From contig NZ_CP107006.1 of assembly GCF_022867795.2 (NCBI RefSeq), positions 2,852,001 to 2,916,000 of the forward strand: a DNA stretch of 64,000 nucleotides, given 5' to 3'. The notes under the pieces are model-generated. The model worked only from the letters and a program-made list of their open reading frames with translations, had not been told where the DNA came from and ran no database searches. The stretch is from Chitinophaga horti. Its GTDB lineage: Bacteria; Bacteroidota; Bacteroidia; Chitinophagales; Chitinophagaceae. The position numbers and the translations under genes were made by a program. Below, in pieces: positions 26,222 through 35,552 of the stretch (its first letter is position 1; each line of letters starts with the position of its first letter).

Positions 26222-26308
26222 ACAGGTAAAGATGCCGGCCAAAATGACGAGCCTCCATGTATACCACAAGGAAGCTGGCGTTTTAACCAAAGGATCTGAA
26301 AAATAATT

Positions 26309-26896
26309 TTAGAAAGTCTTAAGCAGGAGTAATAATGCGAAGAACCCTTTATCCGACAGGCGGAAGCGCAACAGCTTCAGGGCGCGGGACTTCTGGTTCA
26401 GCACCGTTTGAGGAGAAATGCCTAACTGTTCGGCCACTGCCGCGGTAGACATCTTCTTTATAAATAGTAGTTTAAAAACGTTCCCACACTGTTCCGGCAG
26501 CCGGTCGATCTCATTAAACACCTCTGCCAGCACCCTGGATTTCAGCATTTCCAAGTCGGCCTTTTCTTCCCCTTCGGGAGACAGGTACAACAGTTCCTGG
26601 TGAGAAAGCTCGTGCCGGTCGCGTGCTTTCAGGTAGTTGAAGCAGCTGTTACGCACGCTTACATACAGAAATGACTTGATATCTGATAAGTTATCGAAGT
26701 CGGTCCGTTTGTTAAACAGTTTGATCATGCTTTCCTGTGCGATATCTTCCGCCTCTCCCTCGTGTTCAATGATCTGCCGGGCGAAGTATACCAGGCCACG
26801 ATAGTACTTCTCATACAATGCAGCCGTGCCGGCCCCGGTACCTTCCCTGAAAAGCCGGATCAATTCGATTTCACTATACGGTTGATTGGTCTGCAA
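26309..26896 (-). CDS. ECF sigma factor (FecI-like) 1
   Basis: This 195-residue extracytoplasmic-function sigma factor shows region 2 (YEKYYRGLVYFARQII, EAEDIAQESMIKLF) and region 4 (LPEQCGNVFKLLFIKKMSTAAVAEQLGISPQTVLNQKSRAL), the Bacteroidota sigma-70 arrangement. The start is TTG at 26896. It heads the fecR-susC-susD-tlpA locus on the minus strand and should direct transcription of susC when the receptor is loaded. It is divergent from the cobalamin-riboswitch operon. Confidence 0.9.
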   Translation of the reverse strand: MQTNQPYSEIELIRLFREGTGAGTAALYEKYYRGLVYFARQIIEHEGEAEDIAQESMIKLFNKRTDFDNLSDIKSFLYVSVRNSCFNYLKARDRHELSHQELLYLSPEGEEKADLEMLKSRVLAEVFNEIDRLPEQCGNVFKLLFIKKMSTAAVAEQLGISPQTVLNQKSRALKLLRFRLSDKGFFALLLLLKTF

Positions 26897-26987
26897 AACG
26901 TGCGCTGGATTACTTTGGCTGGCAAGCTATAAATAATGCGGGAGAAAACTCAATATTTTTACCTACTTTCACGCCGCAATTGGTTTT

Positions 26988-27160
26988 TAACGGTGCGTTC
27001 AGCCCGTTAAAATTAATAGGGAATCAGGTGCAAATCCTGAGCAGACCCGCTACTGTAAGTTCTGTTGAACACTTCGACATCCTCATTGCCACTGTTTTTG
27101 GTATACTAAGAACGGGAAGGCCGTCGAAAGTGAGAACAAGCCAGGAGACCTGCCACTGCA
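26988..27160 (+). ncRNA. Cobalamin (AdoCbl/MeCbl) riboswitch
   Basis: Conserved blocks of the B12 riboswitch appear in order: AATAGGGAATCAGGTGCAAA (27014-27033), the linked core GACCCGCTACTGTAAG (27044-27059), and the B12 box AGCCAGGAGACCTGCC (27139-27154). It lies about 110 bases ahead of a TonB-dependent receptor, so B12 should repress expression. Boundaries are approximate, drawn from the conserved blocks and flanking pairing. Confidence 0.92.
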
Positions 27161-27165
27161 GATAG

Positions 27166-27217
27166 ATTAAAGCCTTCGCGGATGAGGCTTTAATACATGA
27201 AACTGAAATGATTTCAG
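27166..27217 (+). promoter_or_regulatory. Expression-platform hairpins of the cobalamin riboswitch
   Basis: A perfect ten-base stem (ATTAAAGCCT 27166-27175 with AGGCTTTAAT 27185-27194) is followed by a short stem (CTGAAA 27203-27208 with TTTCAG 27212-27217). They lie between the B12 box and the receptor start, and could sequester the leader or contact the aptamer loop when B12 binds. Confidence 0.6.
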
Positions 27218-27267
27218 CTGTTTATTGTCGTATCCCATCCAGCCACCTGCTGGGAAATTAACTATTG

Positions 27268-29328
27268 ATGTATATATCAGTTACATCAAAAGCGTTGCTA
27301 TTAGCGCTTTTGACATCTATTTGTATCAACCTGTACGGGCAGTCTGTCCCGAAGGATACTGCTGCCGTAAAAACGCTTCGTGGAGTTACGATCTACACAT
27401 CTTCCTATAAAGAAATTATTCCCGCGCAACAACTGCATGGCGAACAGCTTAAAAGCCTGAACAGCTTCTCCGTTGCCGATGCCATCCGGTACTTTGCCGG
27501 TGTGCAGGTAAAGGATTACGGCGGTATTGGCGGCCTTAAAACCGTAGATATGCGCAGTATGGGCACCAACCATATGGGCGTGTTTTACGATGGCATACAA
27601 TTAGGCAATGCGCAAAACGGGCAGATCGACCTGGGCAAGTTCTCGATGGACAATATCGAATCGATCTCCGTGTATAATGGCCAGAAGAGTGAGATCTTTC
27701 AACCCGCCAGGGATTATGGATCGTCGGGTACCATCTATCTTCGCAGCCGCAAGCCAGTATTCGATTCTGCACAAAGCACGCACATTAAAGGCGTGTATAA
27801 AACCGGCTCGTTCGACCTGGTAAACCCTTCGCTGTTATTCGAGCAAAAGATCACCAGCAACGTGAACGCTTCGTTCAGCGGGGAGTATATAAAGTCATCG
27901 GGGCGGTACCCCTTCCGCTACAAACGCGTATTTCATGATTCCAAAGACGTAGCCTGGGACACCACTGCCATCCGGCAGAACGGCGATATTGAAGGCTTGC
28001 GCCTCGAGAGCGGCCTGTATGGCAACATTAGCCGCGGCTTCTGGAGTGCTAAAGCATACTTCTATAACGCTGAAAGAGGTATACCCGGCGCCATCGTGAA
28101 CAACGTCTGGAAACGCTCGCAGCGCCAGTGGGACCGCAACCTCTTCCTGCAGGGATCTTTTCAGAAGAATGTGCTGCCGAAGTACGACATCCAGGTCAAC
28201 GCCAAGTACGCCAACGATTACATGCGTTACCTGAACCCCGATACGACTTTGATGTACCTGGACAACAACTTCCGGCAGCAGGAATGGTACGCATCCGTGG
28301 CGAACAAATACAGCATCACGAAAAAGATCGACATCAACCTTTCTACCGATTTCCAGTATAACACCCTTAGCTCTAACCTAGACGGCTTCGTATTTCCCGA
28401 GCGGTTTACGTCCCTGGTCGCACTGGCCGGTGCGGCGGAACTGGGTAAAGTAAAGATGCAGGCCAGTGTGTTAGGCACCTTTATACATGAACGAATTAAC
28501 CGTGGCAACACCTCCGCCGGTGATGGAGCGGTAGCAGCGCCCGCCAAAAGAGAACTGACGCCTGCGGTGTTCTTCTCCTACAAGCCGTTTACGAAAGCTG
28601 ACTTCAACATCCGGGCCTTTTATAAAAACATCTTCCGGATGCCGACTTTCAATGACCTCTATTACACCGACATAGGCAACATCGCGCTGGAACCGGAGTA
28701 CACACATCAATACAACCTTGGGGCCACCTACCAAAAGAGTCTTAAAAACGGCCTGCTGCGCGAATGGAAACTGCAGGCCGACGGCTACTTCAATAAAGTG
28801 ACCAACAAGATCGTCGCCGTACCAAAGGGCAGCGGCATGTACCGTTGGATGATGATGAACATCGGCACCGTGGAGATCAAAGGTGCGGACGTGGTATCGG
28901 ATCAGGCCTTCGCGCTGGGGACCGACCTGGTACTGAATGTAAGACTGGCCTACACGTACCAGGTAGCGCAGGACTTTACCCGGCGTAAAAACCCGGAGCT
29001 GGAAAAGATCACCTACGGCGGCCAGATCCCCTACATTCCCTGGCATAGCGGCTCGGTGATAACCAGCATCCTGTTCCGCGACTGGCGACTAAACTACAGC
29101 TACATCTATGTGGGCGAACGCTATCACAACTCGGCGAATATACCCGAGAACTACGAGCAGCCGTGGTATACGAGCGACCTGTCCGCCTCAAAAGAAATCA
29201 AGCTAAAAAAGTTTCGCTTGAAAGTATCGGGGGAATTGAATAATGTGTTTAACCAGGATTACGAAGTCGTACTGAACTACCCGATGCCGAAACGCAATTA
29301 CAAAATCATTTTATCCGTTGAGTTATGA
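27268..29328 (+). CDS. btuB: BtuB-like TonB-dependent receptor for cobalamin
   Basis: This 686-residue outer-membrane receptor has a signal peptide (LLALLTSICINLYGQS), a plug domain (QQLHGEQLKSLNSFSVADAIRYF, VDMRSMGTNHMGVFYDGIQL) and a 22-strand-type barrel with ending KRNYKIILSVEL. It lacks STN and carboxypeptidase-like domains, unlike SusC. The upstream cobalamin riboswitch makes corrinoids the likely substrate. The start is ATG at 27268. It overlaps the following beta-propeller gene by an ATGA tetranucleotide, so the two are co-translated. In Bacteroides, BtuB works with the surface lipoprotein BtuG, which the next gene resembles. Confidence 0.88.
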   Translation: MYISVTSKALLLALLTSICINLYGQSVPKDTAAVKTLRGVTIYTSSYKEIIPAQQLHGEQLKSLNSFSVADAIRYFAGVQVKDYGGIGGLKTVDMRSMGTNHMGVFYDGIQLGNAQNGQIDLGKFSMDNIESISVYNGQKSEIFQPARDYGSSGTIYLRSRKPVFDSAQSTHIKGVYKTGSFDLVNPSLLFEQKITSNVNASFSGEYIKSSGRYPFRYKRVFHDSKDVAWDTTAIRQNGDIEGLRLESGLYGNISRGFWSAKAYFYNAERGIPGAIVNNVWKRSQRQWDRNLFLQGSFQKNVLPKYDIQVNAKYANDYMRYLNPDTTLMYLDNNFRQQEWYASVANKYSITKKIDINLSTDFQYNTLSSNLDGFVFPERFTSLVALAGAAELGKVKMQASVLGTFIHERINRGNTSAGDGAVAAPAKRELTPAVFFSYKPFTKADFNIRAFYKNIFRMPTFNDLYYTDIGNIALEPEYTHQYNLGATYQKSLKNGLLREWKLQADGYFNKVTNKIVAVPKGSGMYRWMMMNIGTVEIKGADVVSDQAFALGTDLVLNVRLAYTYQVAQDFTRRKNPELEKITYGGQIPYIPWHSGSVITSILFRDWRLNYSYIYVGERYHNSANIPENYEQPWYTSDLSASKEIKLKKFRLKVSGELNNVFNQDYEVVLNYPMPKRNYKIILSVEL

Positions 29329-30470
29329 GAATATACCCGATACTATTCCTCCTCCTGGTATCGCTTACCTGCTGCAGGAAGGACGTGGAAGTATTCATCA
29401 ATGAGGACACTAACCTGGATTCTACCGCCAACAACGGTTTCGCGGGCTTCTACCTGCTGAACGAGGGCAACATGGGCAGCAACAAAAGCACCCTCGATTA
29501 CTTCGATTACACCACCGGCAAATACCAGCGCAACATCTACGCGGTATACAATCCCACCGTACCCAAAGAACTGGGCGATGTGGGCAACGACATCGCTATT
29601 TACGGCGGCCGCCTGTATGCCGTAATCAACGCCTCCAACAAAGTAGAAGTGATGGATGCCCGTACGGCCAAACGCATCGGGCAGATAGAGATTCCCAACT
29701 GCCGTTACATTAAGTTCGATAAAGGCTTCGCGTATGTAACGTCTTACGCCGGGCCTATCGAGATCAACCCCAACTATACGCAGAAGGGCTATGTAGCGAA
29801 GGTAGATACCGCCACCCTGGCCATTGCAGATGAATGTATGGTAGGCTACCAGCCCGACAACCTGGAGATTACAGGCGGTAAGATTTACGTCGCCAACTCC
29901 GGCGGCTACATGGGCGCGGGCAGCACCGAAAAGTATGAACGTACGGTATCTGTAATCGATCTGGCCACGTTCAAAGAAGAGAAACGCATCGATGTAGCGT
30001 ATAACCTGCATCACATTAAAGCAGATAAACGTGGTGACCTTTGGGTTACATCGCGGGGCGATTATAAACAACTCCCCTCCCGTTTGTACTTCATTGACAA
30101 AGTGCAGCAAAAAGTGACCGACACTTTACCTATAGCGGCGAGTAATTATTACCTGGACGGCGATTCGCTGTACATCTACAGCACCGAGTGGAGTTACATC
30201 ACTTACTCCAACGTGATCAGCTACGCCATCGTTAATACCCAAACCCGCGAGGTAGTGAGCCGTTCCTTTATTACCGATGGAACTGTCGACGAAATTGAAG
30301 TACCCTACGGCATTATGGTACACCCCGTTACCAAAGATATTTATGTAACAGACGCAGGCAACTATGTGTCGCCGGGCATACTGTATTGTTTTTCGAAGGA
30401 TGGTAAAAAGAAATGGAGCGTTCGCACCGGTGATATACCAGCCCATTTTGTGTTATTGCCTAAATCATAA
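29325..30470 (+). CDS. YncE/DUF5074-like beta-propeller surface lipoprotein (BtuG-like)
   Basis: This 381-residue lipoprotein (signal ending LTCC) carries repeated beta-propeller blades: YGGRLYAVINASNKVEVMDA, ITGGKIYVANSGGYMG, TVSVIDLATFKEEKRIDV and VHPVTKDIYVTDAGNY. It overlaps the btuB-like gene by four bases and shares its riboswitch. In Bacteroides, BtuG is a beta-propeller lipoprotein that captures B12 tightly and feeds BtuB; by order and fold this is the counterpart. Exact ligand contacts cannot be read here. A general YncE-type DUF5074 role is the alternative. Confidence 0.82.
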   Translation: MRIYPILFLLLVSLTCCRKDVEVFINEDTNLDSTANNGFAGFYLLNEGNMGSNKSTLDYFDYTTGKYQRNIYAVYNPTVPKELGDVGNDIAIYGGRLYAVINASNKVEVMDARTAKRIGQIEIPNCRYIKFDKGFAYVTSYAGPIEINPNYTQKGYVAKVDTATLAIADECMVGYQPDNLEITGGKIYVANSGGYMGAGSTEKYERTVSVIDLATFKEEKRIDVAYNLHHIKADKRGDLWVTSRGDYKQLPSRLYFIDKVQQKVTDTLPIAASNYYLDGDSLYIYSTEWSYITYSNVISYAIVNTQTREVVSRSFITDGTVDEIEVPYGIMVHPVTKDIYVTDAGNYVSPGILYCFSKDGKKKWSVRTGDIPAHFVLLPKS

Positions 30471-30485
30471 ACCAAATAAAAATTA

Positions 30486-31952
30486 ATGAAACATTTCATT
30501 CTTGTGCTGCTCGCGGGCGCCATCTTTCTTGCTTCCGCCTGTAGGAAAGAACAGTACCTGCCGCCCACCATTATCGGGGTCGAAGCCGATACGACCATCC
30601 TGAACATCGGTGATAAGATCGTACTGGCGCCCGACATCACCAACCTGAAAGGCAACAAGTACGCCTGGCTGGTGAACGGCAAAGAAGTAGCATCCGGTCA
30701 AACCTTTTATACGTTCGAAGCTACCGACTCCGGCCATTTCGCGGTGACGTTCCGCATCAACAACAAAGGCGGTAATGATGAACAGGTTTTTCCTGTTTAT
30801 GTAGAAAAGCCCATCAGCATTACTTTGGCTGATCAACTGGCGGTATCGATGTGTAATGTGCTCGAAATTAAACCAACGATCGCCGGTCCGGACCGCGACG
30901 ACTACAGTTATGTATGGAAAGTCGGCGACTCTGTTATCAGCAAAACCCGCGACCTGAACTTTATAGCGCCTGATCCGGGCACGTACACGCTCACATTGAG
31001 TGCTACCGCCGGTAAACAATCGACCACGATCAGCCGCCCTATCACCGTGAAAGCGGAAACGTATGTGAAGAATGCTTACACGCTGCTCGAGTACCTGCCT
31101 GCACCCGCAAAAGGACAAAACTGGTCGGTGATCGGGTACCCGGACTCCTGGAAGTATGGTGTAGAATTTCCGCTGGCTTACAACGACTACCTGGCTAAAT
31201 CCAGCGAGCTGCGTAAAACAACCTTCAGCGCCGGCCTGGTGCTTGGGTCCTGGGGCGGTTCCGCCACGTTTAAGTTTGATCATACGGTAGTAAATGCTGC
31301 CGGTAAACCAGACATCGAAGTAACGGCCATCTATTCCCGCCTGGACGTTCCGGGTGTATATGTTGCTTACGACCGCAACAAAAACGGCAAGCCGGATGCA
31401 GACGAATGGTACGAAATCAAAAATGATGATTACGGCATCGATGACCTTCCGGACTACCAGATTACCTATACTTACGACAGGCTCGAAACAGATGGCAGAA
31501 GAATCTATCACTACTTCGACTGGAAAGACAACCAGGAAACCGTGGTAGAGGGCGAGGTACAATATGCAAAGGTCATTACCTCTTCCATGACTACAGGCAA
31601 TGTGATGTCTACCAAAGGCTTCTTCCCCGGCTATTACATGCCGGACACCGCGACGAAGAAAATGGTCGTGATGGACGGATGGGCCAGTTCTTTCACCCGT
31701 AAAGGCAAACGTATCAGCAGGAACGTATCGGGTGCAGTGCAGTTCCAGCAGAAATTAAACATTGACATTGATATGGCCGTAAATGCCAAAGGCGAATTCG
31801 TGACCTTACCGGGCATCGACTTTATCAAAGTGCAGAAAGTAGTATATCCATTTCAGCTGGATACTGGCTTAGGCATCGTGAAAGACTGGAACATGGAGGA
31901 AGGCAGGCTTACACAATTATTCGGCATACTGGACAAACATCTTAAAAACTAA
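30486..31952 (+). CDS. PKD-like surface lipoprotein of the B12 operon, copy 1
   Basis: This 488-residue lipoprotein (signal LASACRKE) has N-terminal PKD/Ig-like beta domains (~25-195) and a C-terminal domain beginning LLEYLPAPAKGQNW with a calcium-loop-like motif YDRNKNGKPDADEWYEI. The end VTLPGIDFIKVQKVVYPFQ is shared with the next protein. It starts 15 bases after the beta-propeller gene. It is probably a surface accessory for corrinoid capture, perhaps a counterpart of the extra B12-binding lipoproteins (BtuH-type) of Bacteroides. The ligand-binding role is inferred from operon position; the domain itself is not recognised with certainty. Confidence 0.75.
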   Translation: MKHFILVLLAGAIFLASACRKEQYLPPTIIGVEADTTILNIGDKIVLAPDITNLKGNKYAWLVNGKEVASGQTFYTFEATDSGHFAVTFRINNKGGNDEQVFPVYVEKPISITLADQLAVSMCNVLEIKPTIAGPDRDDYSYVWKVGDSVISKTRDLNFIAPDPGTYTLTLSATAGKQSTTISRPITVKAETYVKNAYTLLEYLPAPAKGQNWSVIGYPDSWKYGVEFPLAYNDYLAKSSELRKTTFSAGLVLGSWGGSATFKFDHTVVNAAGKPDIEVTAIYSRLDVPGVYVAYDRNKNGKPDADEWYEIKNDDYGIDDLPDYQITYTYDRLETDGRRIYHYFDWKDNQETVVEGEVQYAKVITSSMTTGNVMSTKGFFPGYYMPDTATKKMVVMDGWASSFTRKGKRISRNVSGAVQFQQKLNIDIDMAVNAKGEFVTLPGIDFIKVQKVVYPFQLDTGLGIVKDWNMEEGRLTQLFGILDKHLKN

Positions 31953-31975
31953 AAGCCTGGCAATACTGAAGACGT

Positions 31976-32002
31976 GGCAGTAAACTTATAGTACGTACTG
32001 CC
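31976..32002 (+). other. Intercistronic hairpin
   Basis: Arms GGCAGTA (31976-31982) and TACTGCC (31996-32002) form a seven-base stem with a 13-base loop between the two PKD-like lipoprotein genes. It is followed by CCGCTTTTAAAA. It may weaken or stabilise the transcript; the T tract is too short for a confident terminator. Confidence 0.35.
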
Positions 32003-32033
32003 CCGCTTTTAAAACACTCATCAATCTGATAAA

Positions 32034-33556
32034 ATGAATACTTCATACAAACTACTTGCATATTTAACTGGTATTTCACTGTTCGTCGCTTCCTGCGGAA
32101 AAAAGACGCCGAACTTCCGGAACCTGCGCCAGCTATTGCCGGACTTGAAACGGAATATTACGTAGTGGTAAAAGAAACCGTACAACTCAAACCTACCATC
32201 GAAAACAGGATTGACTCCCTCGTTTGGTTATTAGATGGTAAACGCGTGGCCAACGCCCTGGAATACACCTTTCAGGCGCCGGCAGATCCTGCATCCTATA
32301 GCCTGATCGTGAGCGCCTATAACAAAGGCAACATTGCGCAAAAAGCAGTTCAGATCACCACCGGCAAATACATTAACTGGAGCGTGGTGTCCAACTCGAT
32401 CCTGAAATTGCAGGCGTCCTCCAAGTTTGCCGGTAAAACGGATGTGAAATGGGAAGTCGTATCAGCCCCGACCGAAAAGTACCGCCTGTCCGCTTCTACA
32501 TCCGATACCGCGATGTTTGCCAGCGTGGACCGTGGTAGCTTTAAACTGACGGTGAGTTCCGGCAGTTTGGTAGATACGCTGCTCATCACCGTACGACAAC
32601 CAGATGCATCGCCTTCTCCTTACATCTGGAAAGTGTATGATTACCTGCCCGCTCCCGGCCAGTTCGTAAATGAAATACCTGCCTACAAGGCCGGTGACAC
32701 CTACGAAACGATGATAGCGAAAGCAGAAAAAGAATTAGTTGGTGAAGATGCGAGTACCGTTACCTTAGGCGGCTGGGGCGGATACGTCGTGTTCGGCTTT
32801 GACCATACCATTGTAAACATTTCCGGCAGACGTGACTTCCGCGTACATGGCAATGCCTTTGGCGCCAGCGCCAATCCGCGCCCCAATGCTCCCTTCGGCG
32901 GCAGCTGCGAACCTGGTGTGGTGATGGTCGCCTATGATAAAAACAAAAACGGCAAACCCGATGAGGACGAGTGGTACGAGATCAAAGGCAGCGGCAATTT
33001 CTCCGCCGAGGGAGAGCCCTGGTACGCCGCCGCAGTAGCTGCGAAAAATGACGTTCGCACCTTCCGCGCCTATGAAATGACGTACAGCCGTCCGGTTACA
33101 GAAACGCCTGCCGGAACACCGGAAGGTCATATCAGCATCAAAGATTACATACAGTGGTCCGACAACCAGGGCCAGCAAGGCTTTAAAATCAAAAACACCT
33201 TTCATGCCCAGAGCTACTACCCGGGTTGGGTGAAAGAAGACAAGATCACTTATAAAGGCATTCGCCTCGCCAGCAATGGGCTGGACGAAAGCGGCAAAGG
33301 CAACTACTACGTGCTGTACGGTTTCCGTTACGGTTATGTAGACAACTACCCGAATGCGCACGACAACTCCGGCATCGATATAGACTGGGCCATTGATAAA
33401 AATGGCAACAAAGCGAACCTGCCGGGCATCGACTTCGTGAAAGTATACAACGGCATCGACCAGGAAAATGGCTGGCTGGGAGAGGCCTCTACGGAAGTGA
33501 GCCGCGGCGAGGATCTGCATTTGCTGGGGAAGAATATCGCAACGATTAACCCATAG
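32034..33556 (+). pseudogene. PKD-like surface lipoprotein of the B12 operon, copy 2, frame broken in an A run
   Basis: ATG at 32034 starts a lipoprotein signal (MNTSYKLLAYLTG, lipobox VASC), but the frame stops at 32163-32165. The large downstream frame (to 33556) extends back to KDAELPEPAPAIAGLE right after the A6 run at 32099-32104. Adding one A joins them into a ~507-residue lipoprotein. Its body mirrors copy 1: DYLPAPGQFVNE, GGWGGYVVFGFDHTIVN, a YDKNKNGKPDEDEWYEI calcium-like loop and NLPGIDFVKVYN. The break is either a sequencing undercall or a recent inactivation; the intact frame over 460 codons favours the former. The likely role is corrinoid capture at the surface, as for copy 1. 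Confidence 0.8.
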
Positions 33557-33576
33557 CACTATGACTAACCAGGGGG

Positions 33577-33606
33577 GCCTGCACGAAAGTGCAGGCTTTC
33601 TTTTTT
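33577..33606 (+). terminator. Rho-independent terminator of the B12 operon
   Basis: Perfect stem GCCTGCAC (33577-33584) with GTGCAGGC (33589-33596), GAAA tetraloop, then TTTCTTTTTT. It lies 20 bases past the last lipoprotein gene. Confidence 0.93.
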
Positions 33607-33638
33607 GTGTAGCAGCCCCGATGTCTTAATTTTACCGG

Positions 33639-35489
33639 ATGGGCGATTTCAAAAAGATCAGGAAGCAACTGGCATTCTACAAATTCAGCAGGGCCTTTCA
33701 ACAGCTGAGCTTCAGGAAAGTGCGTATGTATGAACTGGTAATTCACTGGCTGCATAGTAAGCTCTCCCGTATGCAGTTCCTGATGCTGTCCGGCATATTG
33801 GTGGGCTGTGCTGCGGGGTTAACGGGCGTACTGCTGAAAATGCTTGTCCACTACATCCACTACTTCATCACGTATAAAGTCCATTTCAGCACCCAGCTGG
33901 TTTTTTATGCGCTCTTCCCCTTCCTCGGCATTGTACTTACCACCATTATCGTCATTACCTTTTTCCGGGGACAGGCACGTAAAGGCATCCCGGCCATACT
34001 ATACGAAATTGCGCAGAACAGCAGCCTGATTCCCAAGGTGAAGATGTATTCACAGATCATCCAGAGCGCGATTACCGTGGGTTTAGGTGGTTCGGCCGGA
34101 CTGGAAAGCCCGATCGCTGTGACCGGGGCTGCTATCGGCTCCAACTATGCCCAGGTGTATAAACTGCACTATAAGGAACGCACCCTGTTACTGGCGGCCG
34201 GCGCAACTGCGGGCATTGCATCTGCCTTTAATGCACCCATTGCGGGTATGATGTTCGCCTTTGAGGTACTGCTCACGGGCGTCATTTTCTCCGACTTCCT
34301 TCCGCTGATCATCGCCGCGGTATGTGGTAGCCTGATCTCCAAGATCATTCTGCAGGAAGATGTATTGTTTCACTTCGAATCGCAAACAGCGTTCAATTAC
34401 CGGAACGTTCCGTTTTATATCCTGTTGGGCATTTGCAGCGGACTGTATGCCCGTTACTTCGTGGTGCTATCAGGCCGTATCGAACACTTTTTTAAGAAAC
34501 TGGGCTGGTCGCAATTACGTAAAGCCTTACTCGGCGGCGCTACCGTAGCCGTATTATGTATGTTGATGCCACCGCTCTTCGGCGAGGGTTACACGAGCGT
34601 GAAAGACCTTGCTGCAGGACATGTTGAACGCATGATGCAGAACAGCTTCCTCGCCTACTTCCGCATGGAAGAATGGATGGTAATGGTATTCCTGGGAGCT
34701 GTGCTATTACTGAAGGCAATCGCCACCTCGGTAACCATCCAGAGTGGTGGAAATGGCGGCAACTTTGCGCCTTCGCTGTTTGCGGGTGCGTTTCTCGGGT
34801 ATTTCGTGGCAAGTATCTGTAATGCAATGGGGCTAAACGTACCCGTTACTAATTTCGTAATCGTGAGTATGGCAGGTGTCATGAGTGGGGTGATGTATGC
34901 GCCGCTCACAGCCATCTTCCTGATCGCAGAATCGACATCTGGCTATGACCTGTTCATACCTTTGATGATCGTATCCGTTTCGTCGTTCCTGATGGTGAAA
35001 TGGTTCTCTCCCATCTGGCCCGAAATCAAACATTTTGCAGACTCGGGCAAGATATTCACCCGCGAGATGGATAAGAATGTATTGTCTGGCGTACAGCTGC
35101 AGAAGCTCGTGGATGTGAACTTCCAGTACGTATCTCCCCGCATACTCTTGCGAGAACTGATAGAACGGGTGCGGTCTACCCCGTTCGACCGCCTGGCGGT
35201 GCTATCCGACGAAGGATATTTAAAGGGCATCATCACACTGGATGAACTGCGCCCGGTGATGTTCGACCCGAATTTATACGATCAGCTGACTGCCAAAGAT
35301 ATTATGCGTGCGCCTATCTCCGAGATCAACCTGAGCGACAGTATTACCGATGCAGCGCGTAAGTTCGATGAAACCCAGGCCTGGCACCTGCCCGTGATCA
35401 ACGAAGGTAAGATGATCGGCTTCCTTTCAAAATCGGATATACTGATGGCATACCGGCAGTTGATGCAGGAGTTTTCGGCAGATGATTAA
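33639..35489 (+). CDS. ClC-type chloride channel/antiporter with CBS domains
   Basis: This 616-residue membrane protein has about ten or more helices and ClC selectivity motifs: GLGGSAGLESPIA (here with the gating-type Glu in GLESP, residues ~150), AGATAGIASAFNAPIAG and SGGNGGNFAPSLFAGAFLG. The C-terminal ~140 residues form two CBS domains (FDRLAVLSDEGYLKGIITLD and AWHLPVINEGKMIGFLSKSD), which may bind adenine nucleotides. The usual GSGIP motif is replaced by GSAGLE, as in ClcA/EriC relatives of Bacteroidota. It lies just past the B12 terminator and convergent with DUF389. Transport of chloride or another anion is likely. Confidence 0.9.
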   Translation: MGDFKKIRKQLAFYKFSRAFQQLSFRKVRMYELVIHWLHSKLSRMQFLMLSGILVGCAAGLTGVLLKMLVHYIHYFITYKVHFSTQLVFYALFPFLGIVLTTIIVITFFRGQARKGIPAILYEIAQNSSLIPKVKMYSQIIQSAITVGLGGSAGLESPIAVTGAAIGSNYAQVYKLHYKERTLLLAAGATAGIASAFNAPIAGMMFAFEVLLTGVIFSDFLPLIIAAVCGSLISKIILQEDVLFHFESQTAFNYRNVPFYILLGICSGLYARYFVVLSGRIEHFFKKLGWSQLRKALLGGATVAVLCMLMPPLFGEGYTSVKDLAAGHVERMMQNSFLAYFRMEEWMVMVFLGAVLLLKAIATSVTIQSGGNGGNFAPSLFAGAFLGYFVASICNAMGLNVPVTNFVIVSMAGVMSGVMYAPLTAIFLIAESTSGYDLFIPLMIVSVSSFLMVKWFSPIWPEIKHFADSGKIFTREMDKNVLSGVQLQKLVDVNFQYVSPRILLRELIERVRSTPFDRLAVLSDEGYLKGIITLDELRPVMFDPNLYDQLTAKDIMRAPISEINLSDSITDAARKFDETQAWHLPVINEGKMIGFLSKSDILMAYRQLMQEFSADD

Positions 35490-35552
35490 ACGGTTGTCGT
35501 AACATTACGGTCAAAGTACCTGCGCCGCCTGATTGGCCACAGATTAAAACAA

